In this document: positions 1 to 13,196 of the stretch, piece by piece | How positions within the stretch are numbered: the stretch's first letter is position 1 | How the letters are laid out: the number at the start of each line of letters is the position of its first letter | Assembly: GCA_907165065.1 (NCBI GenBank) | Contig: OU015530.1 | Location: forward strand, 45,448,965 to 45,512,964 | Reading direction: 5' to 3' | DNA length: 64,000 nt | From: Caprimulgus europaeus | Taxonomy: Eukaryota > Chordata > Aves > Caprimulgiformes > Caprimulgidae | Program-made: the position numbers and the translations under genes | The notes under the pieces: model-generated | What the model saw: only the letters and a program-made list of their open reading frames with translations | The model's database searches: none | Told to the model about the DNA's origin: nothing

Positions 1-3000
1 ATCTGAATTTCTTCCTTCTGTTGTTCATTTCAGTTGCTTGTACTTTAAGCCAATATGACTTAGAAAAGTTATGAAATATGATAAATATTTATATATATAT
101 TCAAATGAATTTAGAAAAAATGAGGCTAAAAACTGTTAGGTATTACTGTTGTTAGTGGCTATGCAGATGTTGGTGTGGTAACAATTTGCCTGGACACCAG
201 TTAAAAGCAACCTTCTCCATGGAATTCTGGTTAACTGACCAATGTATAGGAAAATAAGCTATTTTATTGCAGTTATTCCAGCATAGCTTCTTATGTAGAC
301 ATTCTGTTATAGAATAAAATTTGGTAGTTTATGAGCAAAATTGTGATTTTACAACGTGGTCTTCTTGTGTTGTTCCAGGATATTGTGTCTGCACAGGAAG
401 GTATTCTGGAACAGGGTTGACAAAATATGTTGGTCTGAATCTTCATGTGGTTAAGATAAGGTGCTAAGATTAAAGGGATTAGTTTGTCCCTATTTTGCCT
501 TTTTGTAGAGATTTCCTGTATGAGTGCCAAGACTGATAGGGCATCAGTGACAGAGCCAAAGGTCCATTAGGATGTGGAAGAAAATACTTCCTCACTGCCT
601 GTGGTTGGGACTATACTGTTGGAAAAGCTGGGTGGGGTTTTATTTGTTTGGGGTTTTTTTGGTGGGTTTTTTTTAATAAAAAAAGAGAAGAAAAATAAAG
701 AATCCAAGTGTTTAAAAATTCAGTCCTGAACATTAATCATTGTTTTTTGTTTCTGAGTTTTCCTGGAAATGAAGCCCATATCTATCTTAAGCACCTTGAT
801 TTTCATATAAGGCCATTAAAATCAGATTCTTAAACTAGATATTGTATTGCTGGTTGAAAATGTCATTTTTCTGTTGTTCAAGATGAAATATGTTGAAGCC
901 TTCTTTTTTGTTCTAGCTTGGAGCAAAACTTGAAGTTTTCTATGGGATAGGAATTTTGAGAAATTTAATTTTTAAAATGTTGGATCATTGTAACCTGATA
1001 CTTAAGTAATTTTGCTTTGTTAATATTGAAGCATGCTACATATCAGTATTTTAAGGCAAAGGTATAAAATAAATGAAGTAATGAAATAGAAATAAAACAC
1101 AAATTAAAAATACAACAGAAATTGTTAATTTGAAACCATGACATCTAAGATTTAATCAAAGTTGATGAAAAATTTGAGTTTTGTTAAAGTTACTTTTTAC
1201 AGATAAAAGTACCTGATCAAATTTTCTTTGCTCTAAAATGTTCTTAGATCATTATGATAGATATTTCAAACATGAAGCGAACAGGTTGTTGGCTGCTATT
1301 AGGTGCCCCATCTTGAAAACTGGGACTCCATTAATATCAATGGGGATTAAAAGTGGAACAATAGCCATCATTAGTTATCACTGTCTGATGATCCATCTAG
1401 CCTGAAGATCAAGCATTTGCTTTAAAAAGAAGTCACTTCTTCGCATTAAGGAACACTAACAGCAAACTATAGCAATTCAATGTGTAATGGGTTTGAATAA
1501 AAAAGTTAAAATTCCAAATTGCCTAGACAGTTGTGCAAAGACTTAGGTGAATTTTTGTATGCAATGTATACAATAGATCTCTAGGGCATATCTTTTCAGT
1601 GAGTTTGTGGGATGGAGGTGATGAGTTCTAGTTCATTCATCCTGAGGAAATGTCTGGGGATATGAAAGAAGAACTTAGTCCACCAGATACAGGATTTGAA
1701 TCTTGCAGTGCATTACCACTTCTCTTTTCCTGAGATTTGATATCTGAAACAGCCATTAAAGCAGTATTTGTGGTTAGAGGAAGAAAAAAAAAGTCTCTGG
1801 TGGGATTTACACATGATATTTTAAAAACAGTGAGAAGGACTGGTATGAGTAGTAGTAAATTGTGATGAGGCTATGGAGAGAGAGATCGAGACTGTGTAGG
1901 GAAAGGGAAGAAAAGAAGCTTCAGAGATTAGATAAGCAGCCATAATTTTCAGGGCATACTTGATCCAAACCTCAGAAGACATTGTGGTTCATATATCACT
2001 GGATTTTGACCTGTGCTGGAAATTCTTTTTAGCAGAAATACTGTAATGAATTGGCAAAACCAATATAAGTTTTCTTTGAAACCTTTTGTCTTTTTGCCAA
2101 TGTAAGCAAGAGAAATGCTTTTACCATAAGCCTGTAGCTTTCCTATAACCCATGATTTTTGTTTCACTCTTAACATACTTAAGCAGTGGGTTAAGGTCTT
2201 TTCTTGCTTTTTTTTTAATATAGTTTTAGGGGGTTTTCTTGTAATATGTGTGTATGGGGCAGTATGCCACTGGTCAGTAACTTTCTGCACATCTTTAAGT
2301 CTCTCACATTCAATAGTCACAGCATATCAATGGGCAGCATTGAACATTAAAATGCATGAAGCTGAATTAGACTGTCAGCCCCCAAATGGCCCCATAGGCA
2401 GAAAGCTGCCTGAAAGAACTGTCATTTAGAATGCAGCTAGCAAATAATATGTATTTTAAGTTGAAAGCATTGAGATATTTAAAGTTTGAATTGTAATAAT
2501 AAATGAAGGAGTTTCAAAAACAGTGGTGGAATGAAGCCAAGAATTTATCAGTTTTTCAAAACACCATTTACAAGAGGCATTTTTGATTTTTCTTTGGTTA
2601 CATGTCCATAGATATTATGCAGGCTGCATACTGAATTATGACAGAAAGATCTTTGGTGTATGAGGTGGAGGATTTTTTTTCTTCAAGCTTTTACTTTGTT
2701 GCTCTTTAATCTGGAATTTGTCCCTATTCCCATTCCTTTTAATTGTCTGCTATGAATTTAGTGGTTTTATGTTGGTATACTTGGCATACTTCCATTTTAT
2801 CCTTCCTTGCCATGCTGGAAATGGGCTCCAGATCAGACATTGCAAAGGACATACATTTACAATAATTCTTTTGAAAACGGGCCTATCCCCAGAAGCACAC
2901 ATCTGCTTCTTGATGCCACTTCACAACTCAGAGTGGTTGTCATAGGTGCAATCATTCAGTGTCTAATAATAGTGGGTGAACCGATACAGTGAGAAATTCT

Positions 3001-6000
3001 CCCTCTAGGTTTACTTTCATAGAAGTTTTCAGGCTGTTTGTGAAGGCCAAGGGATTCAAAACTTTGATTCTGGAGCATGCAGAATCTTTGTCTGATTGCC
3101 TCCATCCAATATCAGGAGCATTTGGATATTGCAGAAGAAAGAGGGCTTTCCCTGTCTTTTGTTCGAGACCTTTCTGGTCAGTTGAAGTGTGTGCCTTGCC
3201 TAACATAATTTTTCTTCACAAATCAAATACATCAAAACATCTGGAGGCACCTCCTGCCAGACATGCTGTCATGTGTTGATCTTGCAGTGGATCAATGATG
3301 AGTTACTTCACTTCAGAAGACAATTCTTCAGTCACACTTTCTCGATTTTGGTTGATCCCAGTAGCACAGAGGAATACTCTGCTTTGTAGCACAGGGCTGG
3401 TATTTCCCATAATGATTCTACAGTGGTGTGGCTGTTTTAACAGGATATATTCCAGTCTGTGTGTTTTGTTACTCTGGAGGAGTAGTGACATAGCATGACC
3501 TTTTCCATTTTGTGTTTTTAACATCATGGCAGCAATTATACAGTCTCTAATGCAAAAGGTCTTTCCAAATTTTTGAAGAAAAGACTGATCTTCAGATTCT
3601 GTGTCATACGCTAAGAACAGAAAATACTGTAATGGAGGGGAGGAGGATTCAGGTGTGAAAATGCATGCAATGTGTCATATCCTATGTGCCAGCCTCTCAT
3701 ACTTATTTTAGTAAATAATCACTAACTTTCAGATAAAAGTCAATAAACTATTTTGGTACCACTTTGTTATACCTCATAAGCATGACCTGATTCTATTCAT
3801 GTACATCCTCCTGAATCCCACTGCTCTTTTCTGCCTGAGAAGTGGGCCTCAAAGAGATAGGAAATATATCTGTAAGGTCTCTCAATTCCTGCTGTGTGAC
3901 CATGTGAAAGTGAAGGAGAATTTGGTTTGTCCTGAGAATTTTCCTAGTAATACTATAGAGCACAGTTAAAGGAAAGCAAAATTTTCTGCTTGAATAATTT
4001 TATTTTGCTGATGAAATCTGTGGTGCTCAAAGTGGAAACCCTCTTTGGTAACTGAACAAAGCCATCAGGTATGTTATCTGACTTGACAGTCTGGTGTTTG
4101 ATTAATCAAACTGTTAATTTGATTTTAAATGACTGATGCTCTTTTAGTATGTCTGACTTAAGTGCCTGTTTATAATTACGGTACTGAATCAAAGGCTCTT
4201 CCCAACCATTGTACAGATTAGTTTCGAAAGATGTGTTTTGATTTTAGTAGTCGTAAAAAACCTAGCATTGGTGTTTACTTTAAAGCACAAATATGTTCAA
4301 AGAAACACATAGTTAAAGTGATAAAGCAGTGCCCTCACACTTTTTATCTGAAAAAGGAATGCAAGGGTGCAATTTTTAATAAGTTATATAAACAGCACAC
4401 TTTATCTTCTAAAGAGATAACAAGTTTGGGGGCATTCATAGCAGTTTGATTGGTGGGCACTTAGCTTTGTGTAATGAACATATATCACACAAAACTTTTG
4501 TAAAACTGTTGGAGGTAGGGGATTTAATCTTGCATGCAGCTGTTTGTGTCTTGTAATTTGCTGAGAATTTGTAAATTCCCAGTGAACTTGGAAACTATGT
4601 AATGGTATCCTGTAGCATGTAATAACTGTGTGCTGTGGTGTATTTTCAAGTGGATTGTAGTAAATGTTCAGATATTAGGATATCTGAATGTTTGAATATG
4701 AGTGAAGTTCATGCCACATGAGTAAGGAACTATAAAGAAAGCCAAGCGCATGCTTTGGTGAAGTAATCTGTGCAGTCCCATTTGGCCTGATAATTATAAG
4801 AATTCTTAATCAGATCTATTGGTTTCCTCAGGCTTCATGAATGATTTCAAGGAATATATCTATAACTGCAGGAGCATGTCAGCATTTGAAAAAAAAGGTG
4901 CTAATTTCTGCAAAACCACTATTTTGAAATAATTTACATTACGGATTATCACTAACGTGGTAAATTCAATGTCTAGTAAATGTACAAAGTACTTTTAAAG
5001 TATCAGTCTCGGTATAGCAAAGAAAAAAAATGTCTGGAGGCATTATTTTTGCCTATTTTTAAACTCTACATGTCTCAGATAATATATTATCATCCCTAGT
5101 TTTCCTTATGAACTGCTTGAATTATCTCAGGGGTATATATTGCAATACTGTAGCTATATAGCAGATAATCCGATCCCTTAACAATGACATTATTTTTTCC
5201 AAGTGTGTTTTTGGGCATTGTATTTAAGTGGGTGTTTAAAAAAATATTCTAAATTTGAAGAAAGTTTTCCATGCCTCCTTTTTTGGTTTCCCAGCTATAT
5301 GCAGTTTTAAGAGGTTTGATTTTCAGAAGATACTCAGCACTTTCTGGAAATGAATCCCCACAAAGGCGATTCAGGCGTCATAACAGCCAAAGTCATTAGT
5401 CATTCTTGAAAATCTTGGCAGAAGGACACTAGACAACACAATCTCTATTTCTGTAGGGTTTTCTGTTTCTTTTTTCTCACATCATAATTTCATAAATTTT
5501 TCAGTCACTGCAGCCTTTCCAGAGTACACAGACATGAATTTTGACTGTAAAACCAAGCTAAACTACTTGATTCTTCCCTTTAGTTTTTCATATATCATAT
5601 AGAGCAGTATGAAAGAACGAGACATTATTGTTTTTTCCTTAGTAAGGCATCTTTCTGGGAAAAGAAATAGTCTCTTAAAGAAAGGAGTGTGGGGAAATAC
5701 AGTTTTGTCTCTCCCCCAGCCCCATCCAAGCCCTAGATATCTGAATATTCTCATTTAGCATTCCTAAATGACTCTTACTTTGTTGGCATGTCACTAGCCT
5801 GGATTTTTTTACATCTGGTTTATTGAAAGAATACTGAACTTAGCTGAGTTCATGGAGCTTGCAATGGGGTTCTGCAAGACTGTGTCCCTTGACTGTGGTA
5901 AAGTGTATCCTTAGAAGTTATATAAATACAGGTATCTGATATTTTTTTCTGTTTCATGACTTTATGTTCTTCCGATGTCAAATTCACAAGCAGGTTACTT

Positions 6001-6943
6001 GAGGAGCAGAGTAAGTTTGTGAGAGTTGTGTATCTTGGATGTCCTCAGGACTCCAGGGTGGACTGATTCCTGGGCTGTGGATGCAAAGGGTTACTCTGGG
6101 CTCTGTTTTACTTTTTCCATCTGTGTTCAAAAACACTACCTGTTTGCAGTGAGGAGCCATTTTATTTCACCTTAGACTGTTGAAGATCCTTCCTGGGGAT
6201 TGCAATAACTTAGAAATGGGGTGAACTGGAAGTTCAAGAAAGATAGATAGAAATGTCTAATAGGAACATTGAATGCAGTCTAAGGCAGTGGCAATAGTTA
6301 TGATTCTGTGAAGCCATATCACCAGTGAGAATGCTATTTTTCACAGGTTGCCAGAAGCCTGCAGGGCCAAGTGAAAGACAGGAGCATCTGTCCTATATGT
6401 TTCTTGGGCTTGTGAGTAGAAATGTTTTTTGAGAATGAAGCGAAAAAAGAAAAACTCTTTTAGTAAAAGAACCCTAGGGACTGGGGCCAGAATTAATTTC
6501 AACTAATTGTAATACCCAGCTGAGATTAGGAGCCCTGTTCTATAGCCCATGAGAAAAGGCAATTTTAGAGTAACAACACTGAATTATCCTTTAAAGCTGT
6601 CTCTCAGCAGTGACTTATATAGGCAACCTTTGTTGATGGGGCTCCTAATTAGGCACCCCAGAGAAATTCCTGCAGTTAGTGAGGTGAATTTGGATTTCAG
6701 TGAAATAAAACTTCCTCAATTTTCTCTCCTGTACACAGCAAAAAGTTATGTAGAAGAACATAGGAGCATTTAAATTTAACAGAAAGGTGTATTTTTAATC
6801 TGGAGAGTTGATCACTGAAACTTACTTTGATAAGTGCCTTGCCTTGCTTGGCTAAAGAGATGAGTCAAAGCACAGAACTTCTTATTTCCCAGCTGATTTT
6901 CCTTTGTACTACCTTTATTACTTTTGAGCATATTACTTTTTTA
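1..6943. other. Unique AT-rich non-coding DNA
   Basis: No open frame here exceeds about 125 codons and none resembles a known protein. The only structured stretch I noted is the G/T-rich tract near 650. No CR1 homology, RNA gene or clear splice-bounded open frame was recognised. It is most simply intronic or intergenic sequence. Confidence 0.6.
629..675 (+). repeat. G/T-rich low-complexity tract
   Basis: The plus strand is almost free of C over about 45 bases, with alternating runs of G and T, and then runs into an A-rich stretch. Its complement resembles the A/C-rich tracts at 43.5 and 45.3 kb. It is a simple-sequence island with no gene. Confidence 0.7.
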
Positions 6944-7322
6944 CCCTGTGGAGAAAGACTTGGGCGTACTAGTGGGTGAAAAGCTGGACAATAGCCAGCA
7001 GTGTGAGCTCACAGCCCAGAAAGCCAGTCGTATCCTGGGCTGCAAGAGAAGCGTGGCCAGCAGGTCAAGGGAGGTGATTCTGCCCCTCTACTCCACTCTA
7101 GTGAGACCCCGCCTAGTACTGCATCCAACTCTGGAGTTCTCAGCACAGGAAAGATATGGACCTGTTGGAGCAGCTCCAGAGGAGGGCCACAAAAATGATC
7201 AGAGGGCTGGAGCACCTCTCCTATGAAGAAAGGCTGAAAGAGTTGGGGCTGTTCAGCCTGGAGAAGAGAAGGCTCTGGGGAAACCTTATTGTGGCCTTTT
7301 GATACTTAACAGGGGCCTATAA
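6944..7322 (+). repeat. CR1 fragment A, truncated at both ends
   Basis: This is a piece of CR1 ORF2. It starts in the distal reverse transcriptase (E-K-D-L-G-V-L-V near 6952) and runs through the segments encoding [15 protein letters not shown], and the C-terminal block that reads like [17 protein letters not shown]. It stops abruptly in the motif GGGGCCTATAAGAAAT, with no CR1 3' UTR or tail. Copy B follows with no spacer and repeats the same consensus segment. Small deletions put the frame out after the V-R-P-R-L region. It is a non-functional fossil. Confidence 0.93.
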
Positions 7323-8237
7323 GAAATTGTGGGATTGAGTGCACCCTCAGCAAGTTTGCCAATGACACCAAGCTGACTGGTGCACTTGACACCATGGAAG
7401 GATGGTCCCCCATCCAGTGGGACCTTGACAGGCTTGAGAGGTGGGCCTGTGCTAACCTCATGAAGTTCAACAAGGCCAAATGCAAGGTCCTGCACCTTGG
7501 TTGGGACAATCCTAAGCACAAATACAAGCTGGGTGATGAGTGGCTTGAGACCAGCTCTGAAGAGAAGGACTTAGGAGTTGTGGTGGATGACAAGCTCAAC
7601 ATGAGCTGGCAATGTGCACGTGCAGCCCAGAAGGCAAATAACTGTATCCTGGGCTGCATCAAGAGAAGCGTGGCCGGCAGGTCAAGGGAGGTGATTCTCC
7701 CCCTCTACTCCACTCTCGTAAGGCCCCACCTGGAGTATTGTGTTCAGTTCTGGAGCCCCCAACACAAGAGAGATATGGACCATTTAGAACGAGTCCAGAG
7801 GAGGCCACGAGGATGATCCAAGGGCTGGAGCACCTCTCCTATGAGGACAGGCTGAAAGAGTTGGGGCTGTTCAGCCTGGAGAAGAGAAGGCTCTGGGGAG
7901 ATCTTATAGTACCTGAAGGGGGCCTATAAGAAATCTGGGGAGGGAGTTTTTACAAGGGCAGGTAGTGACAGAACAAGGGGTAATGGCTTTAATCTGGAAG
8001 AGGGTAGGTTTAGATGAGCTGTTAGGAAGAAATTCTTCACTGTGAGGGTGGTCAGACACTGGCACAGGTTGCCCAAGGAAGTTGTGGATGCCCCCTCCCT
8101 GGAAGTGTTTAAGGCCAGGCTGGATGAGGCTTTGAGCAACCTGGTCCAGTGGAAGGTGTCTCTGCTCACTGCAAGGGGGTTGAACTAGATGACCTTTAAA
8201 TGTCTCTTCCAACCTAAACCATTCTGTGATTCTGTAT
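7323..8237 (+). repeat. CR1 fragment B, 5'-truncated with intact 3' tail
   Basis: This CR1 copy begins just upstream of the reverse transcriptase catalytic box and continues through the ORF2 C-terminus and 3' UTR to a canonical tail. The tail reads ...ACTAGATGACC, then an AACC..ATTCTGTG motif, ending ATTCTGTGATTCTGTAT at about 8221-8237. It directly abuts fragment A and re-covers the same consensus interval. Around 7903-7925 it lacks about a dozen bases that A retains between CTTATAG and the CCTATAAGAAA motif. It is 5'-truncated, as most genomic CR1 copies are. Confidence 0.95.
7328..7813 (+). pseudogene. CR1 ORF2 remnant: distal reverse transcriptase
   Basis: One frame stays open for about 160 codons and encodes the end of the CR1 reverse transcriptase. 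The catalytic box at 7355-7366 reads F-A-N-D instead of the F-A-D-D expected in CR1, so the first catalytic aspartate is lost. Recognisable blocks follow: [53 protein letters not shown], and L-E-Y-C-V-Q-F-W. The frame is lost near 7800, and the C-terminal block continues in another frame. The intact enzyme copies CR1 RNA into target DNA; this copy cannot. It has no start codon or upstream domains. Confidence 0.9.
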
Positions 8238-11200
8238 TTTTATAGTCTGAAGTTAGAAATTTCAATTTTTATATCATAGTTGATAAGTATATAATATTTG
8301 ATGATGATCTACAGAAATATTGTTTGATTTGGTTGATTCTCTTAAGGAGAAATAGAACTAGTGGTACTATTTACCTGCACTGGCAGCTGTAAAGTCCTAA
8401 CAAAAAATTAGGAATATTTAATAGACAGTAATAATGCAAGTGACTAAACATTATTCTATAAAAATGAAAGAATGGATCTTTTCAGCAGCTCAAAATTTGA
8501 CATTAGGTTTTGAATATACTTCACTTTCAGTCTCGTTCTACCTAAACTTAAAATTTACTTTGCAAAGATCTTAATTACACTTTTTTCTTTTCATTTGCAT
8601 GTGTTATATATATCTCTTGATAGGCCTGCACAAGGGCAAGAATTAGATTATTTTCAAATCAGATAAAATGCTGCAACGTGGCAGAAGAGTTCTGTGTAGA
8701 GGATTTAATATTCTTAAAAAATGTTACTACCATTCATTTTAAAAAGTCTGTGTAAGTTATCCAGATTAATTCTTGGAGCCTGGAGTAGGCATTTCCTTGC
8801 AGATAGCACTGTCCACTCTCTTCTCTAGCAGTGACCTCCCAAAGAAATTTCTTCATGAAGAAGACGTTTCTGCAGGGAAAAAGAGGAATGTGAACTGGTA
8901 TATCCTGACAGGCTCCTGCTGCTAAATTATTAACTAGTTAGCTAAGCCTCTGTTCTGGCAGTTCCAGCTCTTGTTCTCCTTCAGAGCAGCTTTGGGTTTA
9001 AGTGTAATAATTGTTAACGGTGGCAGGAAGACTGAAAGTGAAGGGAACTGGAGCTTATACTTAACAAAAAATCTTGCTGCCTCTCTTGTTCGAGTGTCCT
9101 GACTTCATTATAAATAAATGTCTGTGCGTTATTATGGCTGTACTCAGCTCATTATTATTATTTTTTTCTTCTGGTGAAGGGAAACAGATTTTTATATATG
9201 TAATTAGGAAACTGATCCTGTACTGCCTATGGATTGAAGTCAAAAGCTATTAATTTCAAGCATTCACAGCTTTAAATACATTGAGGCAGAGTATTTGCGA
9301 GAAAAAAAGAACACCTATATGGATTTACTGCCATGTGCAGAGAGGAGTTACTGGTGCTAGGTTGCACTATTGGGATTTCTTTGGATATACACAGCACTTA
9401 TTGATGAGGCTGAAGGAGCATCTGCTGCTGGGCAGGTTTCTAGGCAATGTTTTACCCATACACCAGTTTTGGCTGGGAGCTTGTACTGGTTTTAGTACTA
9501 TGCATTATTGGCTTGGATTTGCCACATTCTGATGTTCAGCTCTGTATTGGTCACTGCAATGAGTTCAGCTCAGCTGGAAGGAGTGTTTGCAGTGGTATGG
9601 AAGGGGAAGGAGTTTGCTGAACAGAATACAGGAAATCTGGGACGGTACATAGAGTACAGACAGGGAGCCTAGGCAGCCAACAGGACAAAGGTCTTCAGAG
9701 GGATTATTTTTAATGTTTTTGTTTGCACCTTTGGTCAGTATATTAAAGATCTTCGCATAGAAGAAGCTGATGCAGAGGCAACACTTGTCTCTGAAGTGTC
9801 TGTGAAACACTTTTTTTCCTAGTCAGACCTAGCTGTCTTCCCCATACTGTATGGCCCCTCCAGAGCAGGATGGTCTTACAGGCCTGCAGTACTTGCTCCC
9901 ATCTGCTTGTACTTCACTTTGCTTTCTGTGCAGAGTTGATTTTTTTTGCTAATGCTGCTTTGACATTAACATATTATCTCTGCTTGAGAAATCCTTTCTT
10001 CATTTTGTAACTATTCTGGAGAGAGTCTTTGCTGCCACCTCTGCTGGGTAAAGCTTTTAGGGTAGTCTCCAGGGTGAATGGGCTATAGGAGAATGAATGT
10101 TGAGGTATCTAAGCTGGTTTTAACTGAGCTAATTTCTGTGCAATGGTTAATCCAGTTTAGAGCTTTGTGTAGGTTAATGTTGTCATTGCCCAAATGAGCT
10201 TGCAGAGTTCTGTGGACCTAAACTGTTACTGGAACTTGTACTAGGTTTTTTAAATCTGCTTTGTATATTTTCAGACTGCAAGTAGGTTAAACATACATTT
10301 GTGATCCTCCTCTATCCCCTTTATGTGTTTAAATCCTAACAGAGGAGTCTGAAAATATTCCTACCTAATTTATAACAATTGGAGGCATCTCATTTTTTCC
10401 TATGTAAAGCAAGTCCCTGAGCCTTTCAATCTATGGGTTCCTCCCTTGTGCTCACATGTCTATTAGTTACTCACAACAATGCTCTGGGTTAGGACACAAA
10501 TCTTTTTTTTTTTTTTTTTTTTTGTCTGCGTTAATGAAGACTTTAGAACATGTCCTGTTGTCTTGGTGATTCTTGGAGCATTTGAGAGTGGGGAGGAAAG
10601 AAGAAAATGATGTGTATATTTCTTTCAGACCCTTATACATTCTCCCTACAAACAAATCCAGTTCAATTCATTTTGCAGATTTCCACGTTTCCCTTGTGAA
10701 AAATCTGTTGTTGGGTCTCCAGCTCCCTGAATACAGTCAGTGCAAAGGATTCAGAGCTATCATGTTCAGGTTATCCAGCACTTTATTGTGTTCACCTACT
10801 GTCTGCCGGTAGGGTCCTGATTTTTTGAACAATTACGTGAATTATACAAATGCTTTTTTTACAAACATACTTCTGTGGTTTATTCACGAGTTATTTTGTC
10901 TATTTACTTACTGTTAATTACTTAGGAACAAATGCTTTTATTTCTTCTCCCTGACAGAATAACCGATTCTGCTGTTGACTGAGGAATTAAATCAAAGGCC
11001 ATTCAAAATGGCTGTGTGGGAATATTCAGCATGTGTGGATGTATTGTCACGTACCACGCCAGTGGGGGTATGACATGCTGAAAGTCTTGATGTCCTGCAG
11101 AACCAATTGCATCACTCTGTGATGTCATTATACTGTGATTCCTTCATATCTCTGAGATCCATTTGGCTCACTGTAGTAAGATAAATCTTTAGTTTTGGAT

Positions 11201-12586
11201 GCAGGCACCACTGAGCAAACTGTGTTCCTAACTGTAGTTAGAAAGAAGACAATACGTCTGAAATTAGTGAGTAGCTGGTCACTCTACAGTTCATATCAAG
11301 GCTTGTTTAGGTTAACTGGAATATATTCATTGTCTACTGCGTAAGTTGGCATTGAATCCTCCAGGAAGGTTTTAATGAACGCCATCTACAACCTAATATT
11401 TTAAAGCTTTTTTAACGTAGGATAAATGTTTCTAAATTCTGTCATCGTGGGAGGAAGAATATTCCATTGAGCACAGCTATGCTGAATATGTTTTCTTAAT
11501 AGATTTTTAGATTAATGTAGGAGAGTATTACAATTGACTTGTCCTGATGTTATTGAGATGACAAAATTTTACTTATACTTTTAGGGAGCCTAGTACTTCT
11601 CTTTATACCGTCCAGGATCTATCATAAATATATACACAAATACATGTACATACACCTTAAACTTAATGAGAATTTGGCTGTGGTCAAATTGAAGATGAAT
11701 TGATGATTTCCAGAGAGTTTACAACTGGTAAAAGGTAGCCCTAGCTAAAAAAAATTGATGCAATTAAAACCAGACTGTTGTCAATACATTGATAATACTT
11801 CTGCTCCAGAAACAGAGTTGGCTTGTCTTAATCTATGTTGTTTATTAAAACCCCTCCTTTTTGCTTTGATTCTCTCATGCTGTGTTTACAGCTCCTATTT
11901 GATGAGGAATTAAACATTCACGCTTGTTTCCTGAGTCTTTTCTTAAGCTTGTAGCAGACAAAACGAAAGAAAAACAAAGATTGTATGGAAATTCTGTAAT
12001 TTAGTTTTATAAATCCTTTCAGGAGATCCTGTGTTTACTAACTGAACTACATGGGGTTAATTTACTAAAGTGTTCTGAAGGACTTAGCCAAATGAGAAAA
12101 GAAACATTACCTAGAATTGCTGTTCTTTGCCAGGAACAAAAGTAAAACAAATCAGTGGCAGGATGAGTGGATCCGGTTAAATAATAATGTCTCTCCAGCA
12201 GGAAGTCTGTCTATCAACTGAAAGGTGAGACAGCAACTTAATGACAATGCCCTGTGGATCAACTCTGAGGGTAAAAAACCCTATCTCACAACACAACCCA
12301 CCCCCCAAAACCCCTCAATGAAAATATAAGATGTCAGAATTCACACCAACATTTTTTTTTTAGTCTTTAAGCTCAAGTGTCTGGAAACACATTTCTGCTC
12401 TAGGTTATTCACATGCAGATTCCTACTTGTGGTGGAATGCCCCAGGGGAACTGAGAGCAGAATTTGGCCCTTTCTGTTTGCTCAGTGAGGCTAAGTGCTG
12501 CTTTCTCAGTGAAATACCTGCCTTAAAGCTGTACAGCTGCGATATGCAAGAGTAGCTTCGGCATTTCCTTTTTTTTTTTGGTATAG
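8238..12586. other. Unique AT-rich non-coding DNA
   Basis: No repeat family or coding homology was recognised. All open frames are short and unremarkable. A 21-base T run lies at 10503-10523. Confidence 0.55.
10503..10523 (+). repeat. Poly-T run of 21
   Basis: An uninterrupted run of T is visible. No retroposon body is recognisable on either side, so it may be a simple mononucleotide repeat rather than the poly-A of an inserted retrocopy. Confidence 0.85.
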
Positions 12587-12640
12587 GAGGTGAGTCCTGC
12601 AAAAGCTGAAGACTTTTGCATGGAAATGAAGCGTGCAAGG
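12587..12640 (+). other. Exon-like island, 54 bp, unidentified
   Basis: A long pyrimidine tract ending TATAG precedes 18 open codons that read E-V-S-P-A-K-A-E-D-F-C-M-E-M-K-R-A-R. They are followed by GTAAGT, a near-ideal splice donor. Intron phase would be 0 on both sides. The same frame stays open on to 12898, and the opposite strand is also open, which weakens the coding case. I recognise no protein family. It may be a real small exon, a decoy exon, or part of a conserved non-coding element, given the CpG retention around it. Confidence 0.2.
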
Positions 12641-12985
12641 GTAAGTGTCATGCACCAGTTTTGGCCACAGGACTTGGGGCATGGGAATGCATTTGTGACA
12701 GCAAAGGTAGAAATAAGGCTTGACAGAATTAATATCAAATTCTTAAAACATCCGCAAAAGCTTTTCAGTCTTTGGCGATCTGTTATTTGTATTTCAGTTC
12801 CAGATGGGTGCAATGCTCCCAGGGCATGCGAAAATTTCTTGGAATTCGGCAGCAGTCGTAAATGCTCATTGTCTCTGAGAGAAAATCTAGTTATTTAAAT
12901 ATGGATTTAACAGCTCCCAGAAGTTTGAAAACTTCGGTCTCTATTTCTAGAATTTCCAGCATATCATTTTTCAAAATCGGTGGAC
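12625..12985. other. CpG-retaining block in AT-rich DNA
   Basis: About eight CpG dinucleotides fall in roughly 350 bases, for example in GCGTGC, TCCGCA, GGCGAT, TGCGAA, TTCGGC, GTCGTA, TTCGGT and ATCGGT. The flanking kilobases have far fewer. In methylated vertebrate DNA such retention can mark a constrained or unmethylated element. A short inverted repeat (GAAGTTT..AAACTTC) lies within it. I infer a possible conserved non-coding element; the sequence alone does not prove it. Confidence 0.3.
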
Positions 12986-13196
12986 TAATTTTTAAAAATG
13001 TATGAAGTCTTCTCACACTGCTATTAAAAAATCCCAAATTGCCATTTGTGTGCTTAAAACATCTGCAGGAAACAAAGGTGTTGGGTTCTTTTGCAATGAT
13101 CAGTTAAGTTCTCATTTCCATTTGGTAATTGCTGTGAAAGATTTACCTGCTGTAATGTAGTTTATTTTGTCTGGAAACGCCTTTGTTTCTGTGTAT

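Noticed and set aside
1949-2320. Minus-strand open frame of 123 codons
   Set aside because: No recognisable motif and no sign of codon-level structure.
10503-10523. Poly-T run as a transcription terminator or retrocopy tail
   Set aside because: No RNA polymerase III gene upstream and no retrocopy body downstream.
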